Below are positions 42,305-50,610 of a stretch of DNA of 64,000 nucleotides, one piece after another. Positions within the stretch are counted from its first letter, which is position 1, and the number at the start of each line of letters is the position of its first letter. The DNA comes from Cenarchaeum symbiosum A. GTDB taxonomy: Archaea; Thermoproteota; Nitrososphaeria; Nitrososphaerales; Nitrosopumilaceae. Below the pieces are notes generated by a model. That model did not search any database. It was not told the origin of the DNA and was given only the letters and a program-made list of their open reading frames with translations. Position numbers and translations under genes: made by a program. Location of the stretch: positions 1,080,593-1,144,592 of the forward strand of contig DP000238.1 in the NCBI GenBank assembly GCA_000200715.1. The letters are read 5' to 3'.

Positions 42305-43302
42305 ACTGTGAGTGTTTACATCACGCACGGATTTGACGACCACAGACCGAAAGATCCATACATTATGATCGCATACAGCCCCCATGGCATCCGACAGCAA
42401 GGCGTTCCGGGATGAGATAGCGAGTCTGATAGGCCAGAATAACGCGGGGATGTGGCTTGCACACGCATCCATAAGGTCGATCTGCGAGTTTGTCTACGAC
42501 CAGATGGGACTGAAGATCAGCGCCGGTGCGATGCAGCACGCTCTGTAGGCCTTTAGTGAGAAGGCTAGGCGGTCAAGCAGGATCTGATCAAGGAGTCGGC
42601 GACAGGTGTATCATGCAACGCGGACCAGACGGGATACCCCTGAACGGGGGATGATGAATGGACGTGGATGTACGTACCCTGTACATAACAATAATCGACA
42701 TGGTAGACAGTCGGTCTAGACTGATGCCGCTGAAATATCTCCCGCTGGACATGATGATCGTCTCCGACAGGCATGGTGTATACTTTCGGTTCCGTGCGAG
42801 GCAGCGCTGCTGGGCCCACATACTCCGGGCGGCGGACAGTGTTGCCGACGAGGGCCCCGTGGAATCGGAGATGTGCGGCATGCTGCACGACCTGTACCGC
42901 GACGTCGATGCGGCCTGGAAGGTCAAGTTGGGCGAGGCCGCGGCCTGGAAGGTCAAGTTGGGCGAGGCCGCGGCCAGGCGCCGCATGGCGGAGCTGGATG
43001 CGGGGCTATCGGGGATAGCTGCGTCATACGCGGGGGTGTAGTGTACATTTGCCGGCACTCCGGAGAGGGCCGAGCCCGACTTGTTCAACTGCATACTGTA
43101 TCACGACCTGACACCCACCAACAACGACGCGGAGCGGGCCGTCCGGTATGTTGTGGCCCATCTCAGGTGCAGGCAGCAGCTAAGGTCGGAAGGCGGCATG
43201 AAGATGTTCGGGGCCCTCTTGACATGCATCCTGACGTGGAAAAAGCGGAGCGTATCGGTCCGGGAGGGTGTTTTGTCCCTGATGGGGGGCTAAACACACA
43301 CG
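42305..43302 (+). mobile_element. IS66-like insertion sequence, copy 1 (decayed)
   Basis: The transposase relic (42383-43293) is enclosed by ends that share TAAACAC-type termini in inverted orientation: GAGTGTTTA near 42310 and GCTAAACACAC at 43289-43299. The left end continues with ACCGAAAGATC (42345-42355), a block found at the ends of other copies near 47061, 48110 and 49464. These shared ends define the element family in this window. Confidence 0.55.
42383..43293 (+). pseudogene. IS66-like transposase, broken, with an internal 30-bp duplication
   Basis: The N-terminal piece MASDSKAFRDEIASLIGQNNAG runs into a stop near 42547. A middle piece (42658-43041) has the DDE strand MMIVSDRHGVYFRF and QRCWAHILRAAD. 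The C-terminal piece (43081-43293) has PTNNDAERAVRYVVAHLRCRQQ and LLTCILTW. These are the landmarks of IS66 transposases. In the middle piece WKVKLGEAAA occurs twice through an exact 30-bp tandem duplication (about 42914-42973). Confidence 0.7.
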
Positions 43303-43303
43303 T

Positions 43304-43327
43304 GGGATCTACGCATAGGCTCTAATG
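43304..43327. repeat. Left 24-bp inverted repeat flanking the DNA methyltransferase
   Basis: GGGATCTACGCATAGGCTCTAATG is the reverse complement of 44347-44370 with two mismatches. It directly follows the right end of the IS66-like copy 1. Confidence 0.7.
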
Positions 43328-43404
43328 TAGTCATAATTTGTATACTATAAATTACCACATCAGTGATGTAATAACTTATATACTATCCATATTTTCTAAT
43401 TAAT

Positions 43405-44271
43405 ATGAAAAATACAGTTAGATCTAATATTGATAATCATCAGGAATTGGCGCGCATGAACAAAATGGGTATAAATGAAGTAAACATTGATGGGAATACT
43501 CTCAAACTTGCAAATGGTTTTGAGGAATGCGAAAGAATAGCAAATGATTCAATAGATGTACTTATCACTGATCCTCCTTCTAATACTTATTATCATTTTT
43601 TAGATAAAATAGTTCCAAGTCGTATATCTAACCGTGGAATGCTGCACCCAATGCCAATAAATCCAGCCAAACGGTTTGGGAGTGAATTATTGGCATCGAA
43701 CTGGGTTAATTTTGTATTGCCAAAAATTAGGAAACGTGTTATCATATTTTCATTATTTGAAACTAAAAATTATATTCAAGAATTAAAAAAACTTGGTTTT
43801 AACAATTTAAAGCTATTTCTATGGGAGAAATCCAGTCTGTTCGACGATCATATAGTAACTGGGAGTGAGCACATAATTGTTGGAGAAAAAACAAATAATG
43901 AATTCAAGGAAAATTTTATAGAATTCAAATATAGATCGTCCTTATCAGAATATGTAATGTATCCAGAGCAAAAACCGTTACAGCTAATAGAAAAATCAAT
44001 CAAACATTTTACTGATATCAATGATTCCATATTAGATCCATTCGGTGGGTCCGGTACTACAATGCTCGCATCCATGAAAACCGGTAGAAAATCAACTACA
44101 TTTGAATGGGATGAGTGTGTGTATAATATGGCAAAATGTAGAGTTGGAAATTATCCTCTTATATTAGCAATGTCCAGAGCAAACGAAAACCTTGATATAC
44201 GTAACGATAATGATATTTATCGATCACGGATGCATAATGTGTTCCAAGTTCCTTTGAACTATCTAGGATAA
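43405..44271 (+). CDS. Orphan DNA methyltransferase (N4/N6 type), AT-rich
   Basis: 288 residues. Motif IV is TDPPSNTYYHF (56-59 DPPS, a variant of DPPY/SPPY) and motif I is LDPFGGSGTTMLASMKTGRKSTTFEWDE near residue 212. The order IV then I defines a beta-class amino-methyltransferase using S-adenosylmethionine. A TATA box CTTATATAC lies 28 nt upstream. No cognate endonuclease is adjacent, so it may protect DNA against a restriction enzyme or serve an element. Very AT-rich, and flanked by inverted repeats at 43304 and 44347. Confidence 0.8.
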   Translation: MKNTVRSNIDNHQELARMNKMGINEVNIDGNTLKLANGFEECERIANDSIDVLITDPPSNTYYHFLDKIVPSRISNRGMLHPMPINPAKRFGSELLASNWVNFVLPKIRKRVIIFSLFETKNYIQELKKLGFNNLKLFLWEKSSLFDDHIVTGSEHIIVGEKTNNEFKENFIEFKYRSSLSEYVMYPEQKPLQLIEKSIKHFTDINDSILDPFGGSGTTMLASMKTGRKSTTFEWDECVYNMAKCRVGNYPLILAMSRANENLDIRNDNDIYRSRMHNVFQVPLNYLG

Positions 44272-44346
44272 ATCCAAGAGTTTGTTTCTATTAATCGACC
44301 GGACAGTCACATTTTTACAATCATATAGGAACACCGAAAATAGAAC

Positions 44347-44370
44347 CATTAGAGTCTATGCATAGATCCC
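44347..44370. repeat. Right 24-bp inverted repeat flanking the DNA methyltransferase
   Basis: CATTAGAGTCTATGCATAGATCCC pairs with 43304-43327 at 22 of 24 positions. The core GTCTATGCAT also occurs at 60915-60924. Confidence 0.7.
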
Positions 44371-44592
44371 ATAATCTGTCAAATTAATCTATGAGATATT
44401 ACACCCAATTAGCCTGTGAACCGGATACAAACCTTGTCTTGTTCAAGTCACATGCATAGAAATCCAGTGCTAGGCGGTGCTCCGCGGCTGAGCGACGCTG
44501 CCGCCGCCCCGCAAAGGTGTGTTTGAACAGGAATCCAACCGATTCTGCACGTAGTGAGGAGAGTCGTACGCAACCGTGCGCCCGACGTCGGA

Positions 44593-45327
44593 TCAGGCTG
44601 CCATTGCAGCCGGAAATAAATGTGATATCAGGCCCAGCTTCCACACTACGCGCAGGTTCTCGATGCCAGCGACCACCCGGATGTTCTTGTTGAACTCGTT
44701 TGCCGGGTCACGGAACTTGCCCGATATGGACTGATAGCGCTTGAGGCGACCTATCCGGTGCTCCACCTTGATTCTGATCTTGCTTACAGCCAGGTTTCCC
44801 CGCTCCTCATCTGCCGTCAACTCGCGGTATTTTGATCTCTTCTTTGGATTTCTGACTGTGGATCCCGGAAAATGCTTTTCGGCTCCCACGAACCCCTTGT
44901 CGAGGAATATCTCATACCTCCTGTTCTTGGGAGTCTTCGGATCAAAGATCGACGGGAACAGGGTGCGGAGCTCCGGCAGATACTTCTCGAGCAACCCAGC
45001 GTCCACCATCCTGGCCCCTACACTCATACTGATCCCCTGTGTTATGCCCGACGTGCTGGCCACGACCAATGTGTTGTTTCCGTGCATCTTCCTCCTGCCT
45101 GTGTACGTAATTTCCCTCATCATAGGGTCGCTCGGTCGCACGGTCTACGTGACGGTGCCATCCGTCAGGAGGATCCTGCCGGGGTTCAGCATAGCGCGCA
45201 CCCTCACCGGCAGCTTCTGGATCTTCTTGGCCATCTCTTTCCCAACGGGCTCCTCTAGCCATGTCAGGGATGTGAATATCATCGCGCCCCCGGGCGCCTT
45301 GGGCTGGTCCCTGCACCTCTGCCTCAC
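44593..45327 (-). pseudogene. DDE transposase (DDE_Tnp_4 / IS5-group type) with a premature stop
   Basis: On the minus strand the frame begins near GTG 45327. It gives a helical N-terminus and GRILLTDGTVT (first catalytic Asp), then hits TAG at about 45142-45144 and resumes TVRPSDPMMREITYTGRRKMHGN. The second Asp lies in EIFLDKGFVG and the Glu in KVEHRIGRLKRYQSI, and the frame ends at 44593. Apart from the one nonsense codon the catalytic triad is preserved, so inactivation may be recent. Confidence 0.75.
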
Positions 45328-45428
45328 CGCCTTGCTGATAAGTCCGGTATCATTTTACGGTAAGCTTATATTCCATCCAAGGGAATGGATACTGTGAATC
45401 ATAGGCAGATGGCTGAAGGGATGGCAAT

Positions 45429-45923
45429 ATGACCGCAGCGGGCGAAAATGCCGAACAATTCAGGCTGTTGATAAGAGATTTGCATTCACAAGTTACCCCT
45501 CAGACAGCCGGTAGAATTGGTGCTGAATTTGAAAGGCTTACACAGTATTTTCTATTGCACGACAGAAGATATGCCGACAAATTCAGTTATGTGGAGTTGT
45601 GGGATGAGTGGCGGCGTAAACCGGGCCCTGACAAAGGCGTTGATATCGTGGCAGGGGCAGGCGGCGAGGTATGGGCGATTAAATGTAAATTTTATGACGA
45701 CAATACAAAAATAACAGCAAGAGACATACTAGAGTTTTTTGAGGGCGTAGTGATCATGTTGGAATACATACCTGACAAAAAAGTAAAACTGGTCTTATCA
45801 ACTACGGCTCTTGCATTGGCAGATGATGTAAAAAAAATGCTGGTTGATTATGAAGTTGAAACAATAACCAGGGATATTTTTGAAACAAGCCGGGATGTAG
45901 ATTGGCAGAAAAAGCGCCCCTGA
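45429..45923 (+). CDS. Mrr-like restriction endonuclease domain protein
   Basis: 164 residues. GAEFERLTQYFLLHDRRYADKFSYVELWDEW leads into KGVDIVAGAGGEVWAIKCKFYDDN. That is the Asp and the KxK pair (Ile-Lys-Cys-Lys) of Mrr-type PD-(D/E)xK nucleases. The arrangement resembles the N-terminal nuclease domain of large type I single-polypeptide restriction enzymes, here without helicase and methylase domains. It could be a truncation or a genuine stand-alone nuclease. More AT-rich than flanking IS DNA. The two small proteins at 9828 and 10658 are distant relatives with Glu in place of the last Lys. Confidence 0.7.
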   Translation: MTAAGENAEQFRLLIRDLHSQVTPQTAGRIGAEFERLTQYFLLHDRRYADKFSYVELWDEWRRKPGPDKGVDIVAGAGGEVWAIKCKFYDDNTKITARDILEFFEGVVIMLEYIPDKKVKLVLSTTALALADDVKKMLVDYEVETITRDIFETSRDVDWQKKRP

Positions 45924-45999
45924 TTATGCGAGTGTTTGCCCATCTACTGGTGACAAATTCTCGATCGGCATATACTTTCTGCTCCGGGCATGTCAAGGG

Positions 46000-47093
46000 T
46001 ATGCGGAATATCTTTATGCCCTCGGTCGTTCTGGGCTACTCTTTGCACATCTGTCTCACGGCCCCCTTGTTGGCAGGCTCGACGTCCTTGTACCGGAGTG
46101 TGAACAGGTGCGGCTCGGACCTCTTCAGGGTGCCGGCAAACGTGCACTGCACCCCCCCCCCCCATAAGGAGCCACTATACCCGATAGCCTCGCATCCAGC
46201 TCCGGCATGCGGCGCTTGGCCGCGGCCTCTCCCAGCTTGGCCTCCTAGGCTCCACTGACGTCGCTATACACGTAGTGCAGCATGCCGCAAAGCTCAGATA
46301 CGGCTGAGCCCTCCTCGGCAACCTTGTCCGCTGCCCGGAGTATGTTGGGCCCATCAGCGCTGCCTCACACGGAACCGGAGGTATACGTCGTACCCGTCGG
46401 AGACGATCATCATGTACAGCGGGAGGCACTGCAATGGCACCAGACTCGACCGGCTGCACGTCATGTCAATCATCGTTATGTACAGGGCGACGTACACCCG
46501 GGCCCATGCGCCATCCCCGATCAGGAGGCATCTCGGCGTGTTCTCATTGTCGTATTTTCGCAGCTCGCCGCTGAGGCGTGCGTTGCTTGCTGCAATGGCT
46601 GCCACCCCTGTCATGTGCTCCGAGATCAGGGCCCCGTCCCCCGTTAACATCTCTGCCGCCATGCGGTAGTCGCCTTATTGCGTGCCCCCGCCCTCCAGTC
46701 TGCCGATCAGGACCCCGCGCTCCTTGTCCCGCCGGTTGTGTCGGGCGTCCGAGCCTGCAAGCTCGTCGGTTATGTCCGCGGGGGCCCTGAGATCCCTCTG
46801 GAGGCCGCCGGAGGGGGACTGCCCCCGATGCGAACGCATCTCATAATTTGTCACCATTGCGCCCTCGTACTTTTTCTTTCACAGGGCGCTCTGCGCAGCC
46901 TCCTTGGTCCGGGCCGCCTTCTCATCTAGCTGTTTCAGGATTTCCTTCGGCAGGTCCCTGCCCGCCTGATGTTCCTTGATGATGCGGATGTTCTCCTTGC
47001 GTAGCAGTGTGATCGGAGTCCATGCAGATACTGCGATCTCATAATCAATAGATCTTTCGGTTTGGGGGTGATTATTCCGTGCCTAGCCTAAAC
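46000..47093 (-). pseudogene. IS66-like insertion sequence, copy 2 (decayed)
   Basis: Minus-strand fragments correspond to copy 1: GDGALISEHMTGVAAIAASNARLSGEL and LYMMIVSDGYDVYLRFRVRQR (46354-46662), then pieces for the middle region and a C-terminal PANKGAVRQMCKE near 46060. An upstream part includes VTNYEMRSHRGQ. Its outer 5' end is the block 47042-47093 (TAATCAATAGATCTTTCGGT...GTGCCTAGCCTAAAC). Multiple frameshifts and stops, no functional product. Confidence 0.6.
47042..47093. repeat. IS66-like element end, inverted partner at 49433-49483
   Basis: TAATCAATAGATCTTTCGGT (47042-47061) and GTGCCTAGCCTAAAC (47079-47093) recur as reverse complements at 49464-49483 and 49433-49447, with a similar-length spacer. 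A third, direct copy lies at 48081-48140. Confidence 0.7.
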
Positions 47094-47146
47094 ACACATA
47101 TCGAGTTCGACGTAAATTATATTAAATCGCAGTTCCCCATAAGAGG

Positions 47147-47878
47147 GTGGTATACATCACGAAATCCGCATGTGCCTTCATATTCGTAATATTGACCATC
47201 CCATCATTTACAGGAACAGTGTGGGGACAAAACAATACCGGTTCAAATGACTTGGGCGGATACTCCTGCTGGGGTGTTTTTTTGATGCTCAGTGAAAATG
47301 ACTGCAATCATTTTACAGCCTACGGAATAGGCGTCGGACTGGCATTCATAGCAATAGTATACAGCGCTATAAACTCGATAGAACTAAAAAAACAAACCAA
47401 ATCACTGAAGAAAGATATTGATTCACGTATAAGGCCCATTATAACTCTTGGAATTTTTGATGAAGACAACACCATACTTCGTATTTCCAGTGATCATTTG
47501 GTAGACATAAGAATAGTCAATACGGGAGTATTACCCGCACTCCGCATACGGCAATATTTCAGCGGTCGCATAGATGATAACTCGCCGCTTTTAATAGACG
47601 AAATGAAATCCGGTGAATCTCTGATTGACAAGGCATTTCAACGTGATAGATCTTATCCCACGACATATTCCGGAGTAACGTCATTGGGACCTACAGAATA
47701 TACTATGTATCGCCACCAAATACAACCATTAGACTATGAAATGTCTAAACACAAAAAATATCGTTTTCAATTTTATATCGAATATGCAAGTCTTAATGAT
47801 GATAAAAAATATCACTATTATATGGAAGGTTTTTTCAGAGAAGACGTATCTGTTGTAGAGCGGCGTCAAATGAATTAA
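47147..47878 (+). CDS. Membrane-anchored protein of unknown function (243 aa), AT-rich
   Basis: From GTG 47147, with TATA box AAATTATATTAAA about 31 nt upstream. N-terminal signal-like segment (ACAFIFVILTIPSFTG), a second membrane helix near 60-80 (YGIGVGLAFIAIVYSAI), a short charged coil (ELKKQTKSLKKDID) and a beta-rich cytoplasmic or exterior domain. That domain includes NTGVLPALRI, matched by NHGVLAALRV in the protein at 63430-63930. The two are members of one anchored family. Its position between IS66-like ends suggests cargo. Function unknown. Confidence 0.7.
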   Translation: MVYITKSACAFIFVILTIPSFTGTVWGQNNTGSNDLGGYSCWGVFLMLSENDCNHFTAYGIGVGLAFIAIVYSAINSIELKKQTKSLKKDIDSRIRPIITLGIFDEDNTILRISSDHLVDIRIVNTGVLPALRIRQYFSGRIDDNSPLLIDEMKSGESLIDKAFQRDRSYPTTYSGVTSLGPTEYTMYRHQIQPLDYEMSKHKKYRFQFYIEYASLNDDKKYHYYMEGFFREDVSVVERRQMN

Positions 47879-48040
47879 CAGCTAGCCCGTGTGCATTTAC
47901 TCCCCCGCAATACAAAACCCTTCGTCTTCAGGTATTTTTTTCTGCTGGATGCCCCTTGCGGTCTGGCCACTCCAACCTTCCTACCTGCCCTCTCTTGAGC
48001 TATTCTAACCGTGCAGCATGCTACTGGAGTCTCTGACGTG

Positions 48041-48140
48041 AATATTCTCCCTGAGCAGTGTTTTCTCGGAGTCCACAGATACTGCGATCTATTCTAGATG
48101 GATCTTTCGGTCTGGGAGCAATAATCCTATGCCTAGCCCA
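48041..48140. repeat. Left-over end of a third IS66-like copy
   Basis: Resembles 46991-47093: TTCTCCCTGAG..GAGTCCACAGATACTGCGATCT..GGATCTTTCGGTCTGGG..TATGCCTAGCCCAAAC. Only this end is recognisable, and 47879-48040 beside it holds no gene. Confidence 0.6.
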
Positions 48141-48192
48141 AACGTACACTTGACGAACTGTCGGATGAAAAGCATGCCCTCCCAGGGCATTC

Positions 48193-48489
48193 ATGGACGC
48201 ATTCAACCCGGTTTACTATTTGTTTTCGTCTACAATGGCTGACATGGAGCGGGATAGCCCGGCCTTTGAAGCGATGACCCGGACGGTCTTGGTACCCGTG
48301 CTGTCCGCACTGTCGATGCGGGGCCACCCGGGGATTGACACGGGGGAAGAGATGCTGGGGGCGGGCATGGGCATCATAATATTGAACTTGGCAATCTATG
48401 TGGGTGTGCCCATGGCTGTGCTTTTGGGACTGTGCCGATTGGGTAGGAGATTACACATGTCGATGCGGACTTTTTCCGTGCGAGTTTAG
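48193..48489 (+). CDS. Possible small membrane protein (98 aa)
   Basis: Open frame with one clear hydrophobic helix (GIIILNLAIYVGVPMAVLLGL, about 62-82) followed by a basic tail. No TATA box was identified with confidence and the family is unknown. It could be a chance frame, but the helix and positive flank are as in real single-pass proteins. Confidence 0.35.
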   Translation: MDAFNPVYYLFSSTMADMERDSPAFEAMTRTVLVPVLSALSMRGHPGIDTGEEMLGAGMGIIILNLAIYVGVPMAVLLGLCRLGRRLHMSMRTFSVRV

Positions 48490-48715
48490 TCTATGCTCCT
48501 CCAGCATCTCCTTTTGTAAGGCGGCATGGCATGAAAAAAACACCATGCATGAATATGGACTTTGTCAGCATACGTACAGCGATTGATCCCGGCACTGGTT
48601 TTTGAGTTATTTAACAATCTTCCATTTTGACCAAGTTTAAACAGAGATCCCAATTTGTGGTTAGAAGTGGCACGTAGGTTATGGGTTGGTTGACCTACGT
48701 TCAGGGATATCCGCT
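48490..48715. other. AT-leaning gap
   Basis: About 225 bases downstream of two convergent frames. No gene or hairpin is supported. Confidence 0.3.
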
Positions 48716-49195
48716 TTAGTGCAATTTTACTATTACCACTGAAACCTCCCGATTCTCCACTGAACCGGGGGTATGTGTAGGTTCGTCAGCGGATGTTTTC
48801 TTTGTGTATACACTGCATATCCTGCCCACAAACAAAGGATCTGTGGTGGAAGTGGATGGTTCTACGTAATTGTTTGTTATATTCCACTTTACAAGGTCGC
48901 CCGTACACATGTTTGGAGTGTCCGTTTCTAGACCGACACTATTTTCTGGGCCGAGACACTGCACTCTGTGTTCTCCCGCGGCACCTGCTGTCTTTATGTT
49001 GGCCATGGCCTGATAGATTCCATGGACAAATCCGGCAGGTGTCACAACCACCAGCTGACCCACATTCCCATTGCCCGAGCTACCGTTTGTGTACAATATG
49101 CCTTTTGTGATCGCGATATTTGAAACTTTTTGCGTAGTAACTACATAATGCGAGTCGAATATATCGCCCGGTTTCTTAGGGTTTATGTTAGCCAA
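48716..49195 (-). CDS. Protein of unknown function, second gene of a two-gene cassette (159 aa)
   Basis: 159 residues, soluble and beta-rich. It begins MANINPKKPGDIFDSHYVVTT and continues with Gly/Asn-rich stretches (TNGSSGNGNVGQLVVVTPAGFVHGIYQAM), then CTGDLVKWNITNN and VGRICSVYTKK. The start and the short-strand pattern recall small capsid-decoration or virion proteins, but no homologue can be named. Four bases after the stop of the 59-residue gene at 49199-49378, so they share an operon. More AT-rich than the backbone, and lies between IS66-like ends. Confidence 0.65.
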   Translation of the reverse strand: MANINPKKPGDIFDSHYVVTTQKVSNIAITKGILYTNGSSGNGNVGQLVVVTPAGFVHGIYQAMANIKTAGAAGEHRVQCLGPENSVGLETDTPNMCTGDLVKWNITNNYVEPSTSTTDPLFVGRICSVYTKKTSADEPTHTPGSVENREVSVVIVKLH

Positions 49196-49198
49196 GAC

Positions 49199-49378
49199 TT
49201 AGATCCCCCGATATGCATCATTGAGAGAAGTTGTGAATGGTGATCTGTTGAACGAGGTTTTGGTTATGCTCTGTGATCCGACCGAGACGCCCAGTGACAG
49301 AATAATAGTGTCCTTGTTCCCTTGATATTTTTTCAAGAGCCTGTTGATCTCCGCAGTCGGTTGATTAAGGCTAATCAT
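49199..49378 (-). CDS. Small protein, first gene of the two-gene cassette (59 aa)
   Basis: ATG 49378 opens MISLNQPTAEINRLLKKYQG and continues NKDTIILSLGVSVGSQSITK. A TATA-like TAATATACC at 49399-49407 is 26 nt upstream. The tight 4-base link to the next gene and the promoter support a real gene. N-terminal amphipathic helix, then a hydrophobic strand. Family unknown. Confidence 0.6.
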   Translation of the reverse strand: MISLNQPTAEINRLLKKYQGNKDTIILSLGVSVGSQSITKTSFNRSPFTTSLNDAYRGI

Positions 49379-49432
49379 GCTGCATGCAACTTTTATCGGT
49401 ATATTAGGGTTAGTGTATGGTTAATTGCGAGA

Positions 49433-49483
49433 GTTTAGGCTAGGCACAAAATCCGACCCCTGTACCGAAAGATCTATTGATTA
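49433..49483. repeat. IS66-like element end in inverted orientation
   Basis: GTTTAGGCTAGGCAC (49433-49447) and ACCGAAAGATCTATTGATTA (49464-49483) are the reverse complements of the blocks at 47042-47093. With that copy it encloses a 2.4 kb segment of AT-rich genes. Confidence 0.65.
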
Positions 49484-49618
49484 GTGGAAGTTTAGGTTCG
49501 GTCGGGAAAAATTTTTTCGAGGAGAGATCTATACCTGAAACCGAATTTTCTAAGGTGGGGCAAACTCTCCTTCCGCCCGCCAAAGTCATTCATACCAACC
49601 CGGGGCCCATAGTCCCAT

Positions 49619-49780
49619 GGCAGGCACATGCGCCGAGTGCGACGGCCCCATCGGGCAAAAGTACGAGCCCATGTAAGAGTGGAAGATGAAGAGCCCCCTG
49701 TGTGGCAAGTGCTACTCCAAGGGGCTATTCAACCACTACCCCGGGGATCACGTCCGGGTCAACCTCGACCAGGACTGACC
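49619..49780 (+). pseudogene. Small zinc-ribbon protein gene with an internal stop
   Basis: Reads MAGTCAECDGPIGQKYEPM, then TAA at about 49676, then EWKMKSPLCGKCYSKGLFNHYPGDHVRVNLDQD. It matches the intact gene at 62607-62768 almost residue for residue. Homology continues into the upstream region (CGCCAAAGTCATTCATACCAACC..) and about 30 bases downstream. Two CxxC pairs would bind one zinc. The nonsense codon (TAA for AAG-type Lys) truncates this copy. Confidence 0.8.
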
Positions 49781-50610
49781 GCACCTGTTCGGTAGTTCCA
49801 CGCCAGCGGCCCCATGACACCTCTCCCGTCGAAGTGCTCATAACTGTCTTTTTCCCCGCCCCTTGGATACTTGCTAACTTTTCACCCACCGTACAGCCGC
49901 GGCCCTTCTGTCCGCAGTTGCAGGCGGCATCACCCTGCGACATGGTGCCTTTTCCAGCATCCCAAAACATGCCTCCCCCCTGACATGCCCCAGTCATTCC
50001 AGGTCCCCCGGCCGTGAGAACATCCTGTTCTGTCGTCGCGCCTTTTCTGCCCTGCATTCAGTCATGACCATGCCGGGCCCCGTCTCTTCGGCCGGAACGG
50101 CATGTTTGCCGGGAGGAAAGGGATTGCACCGCATCCACAATGCGGGGCCGGGGCGGCTGGCGCTCTTTGCGTCCCTTGGAGTACGGGGTGTCACAGGGGG
50201 GCTCCGGCTTATCATGCACGGCCCTTGCGCTAGAAGCTAGGTCCAGAATGCCATGGAAGGGCATGCCCAGACTCCAGTAGTGCCGGCAAGGGGCCCGGCA
50301 TGCGGCCCACGCCTGAAGACTACGATAAGAGGGCACCACGGATCCTGGATAACCATTGTCACTAATGCCACAGTTAATGACTCACTACGAATATGGAGAA
50401 TAATGACTGTACGCGTGCAGCCCCAGGGGGCTGACCCGGGCCAGAGCCCTGTAGTCGTGCTTTTGCGCCGGGGCGGCCGGCACTAAGAAGCATATACGAC
50501 TGGCTGCTCTCCAAGAAGGACTCGGATGGTTTTTGAAAGGACGGCAGGGCCATTCAGAGATACTATGGGCACCCTGACGGAAATGTCGACTTTCAATCAT
50601 GGCTGCGCCG
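49781..50610. other. GC-rich gap with decayed fragments
   Basis: No intact gene. A minus-strand stretch near 49850-49960 reads FWDAGKGTMSQGDAACNCGQKGRGCTVGEK, which has a Cys cluster reminiscent of small metal-binding proteins but no credible boundaries. AATAATGACTGTAC at 50399-50412 recurs at 51598-51611. A plus-strand fragment near 50490-50650 (YDWLLSKKDSDG, DFQSWLRRMQQSAASYRRK) looks like a broken gene. Confidence 0.35.

Noticed and set aside
45145-45397. Separate gene upstream of the DDE transposase at 44593
   Set aside because: The sequence continues the same transposase in frame across a single TAG, including the first catalytic Asp, so it is part of one broken gene.
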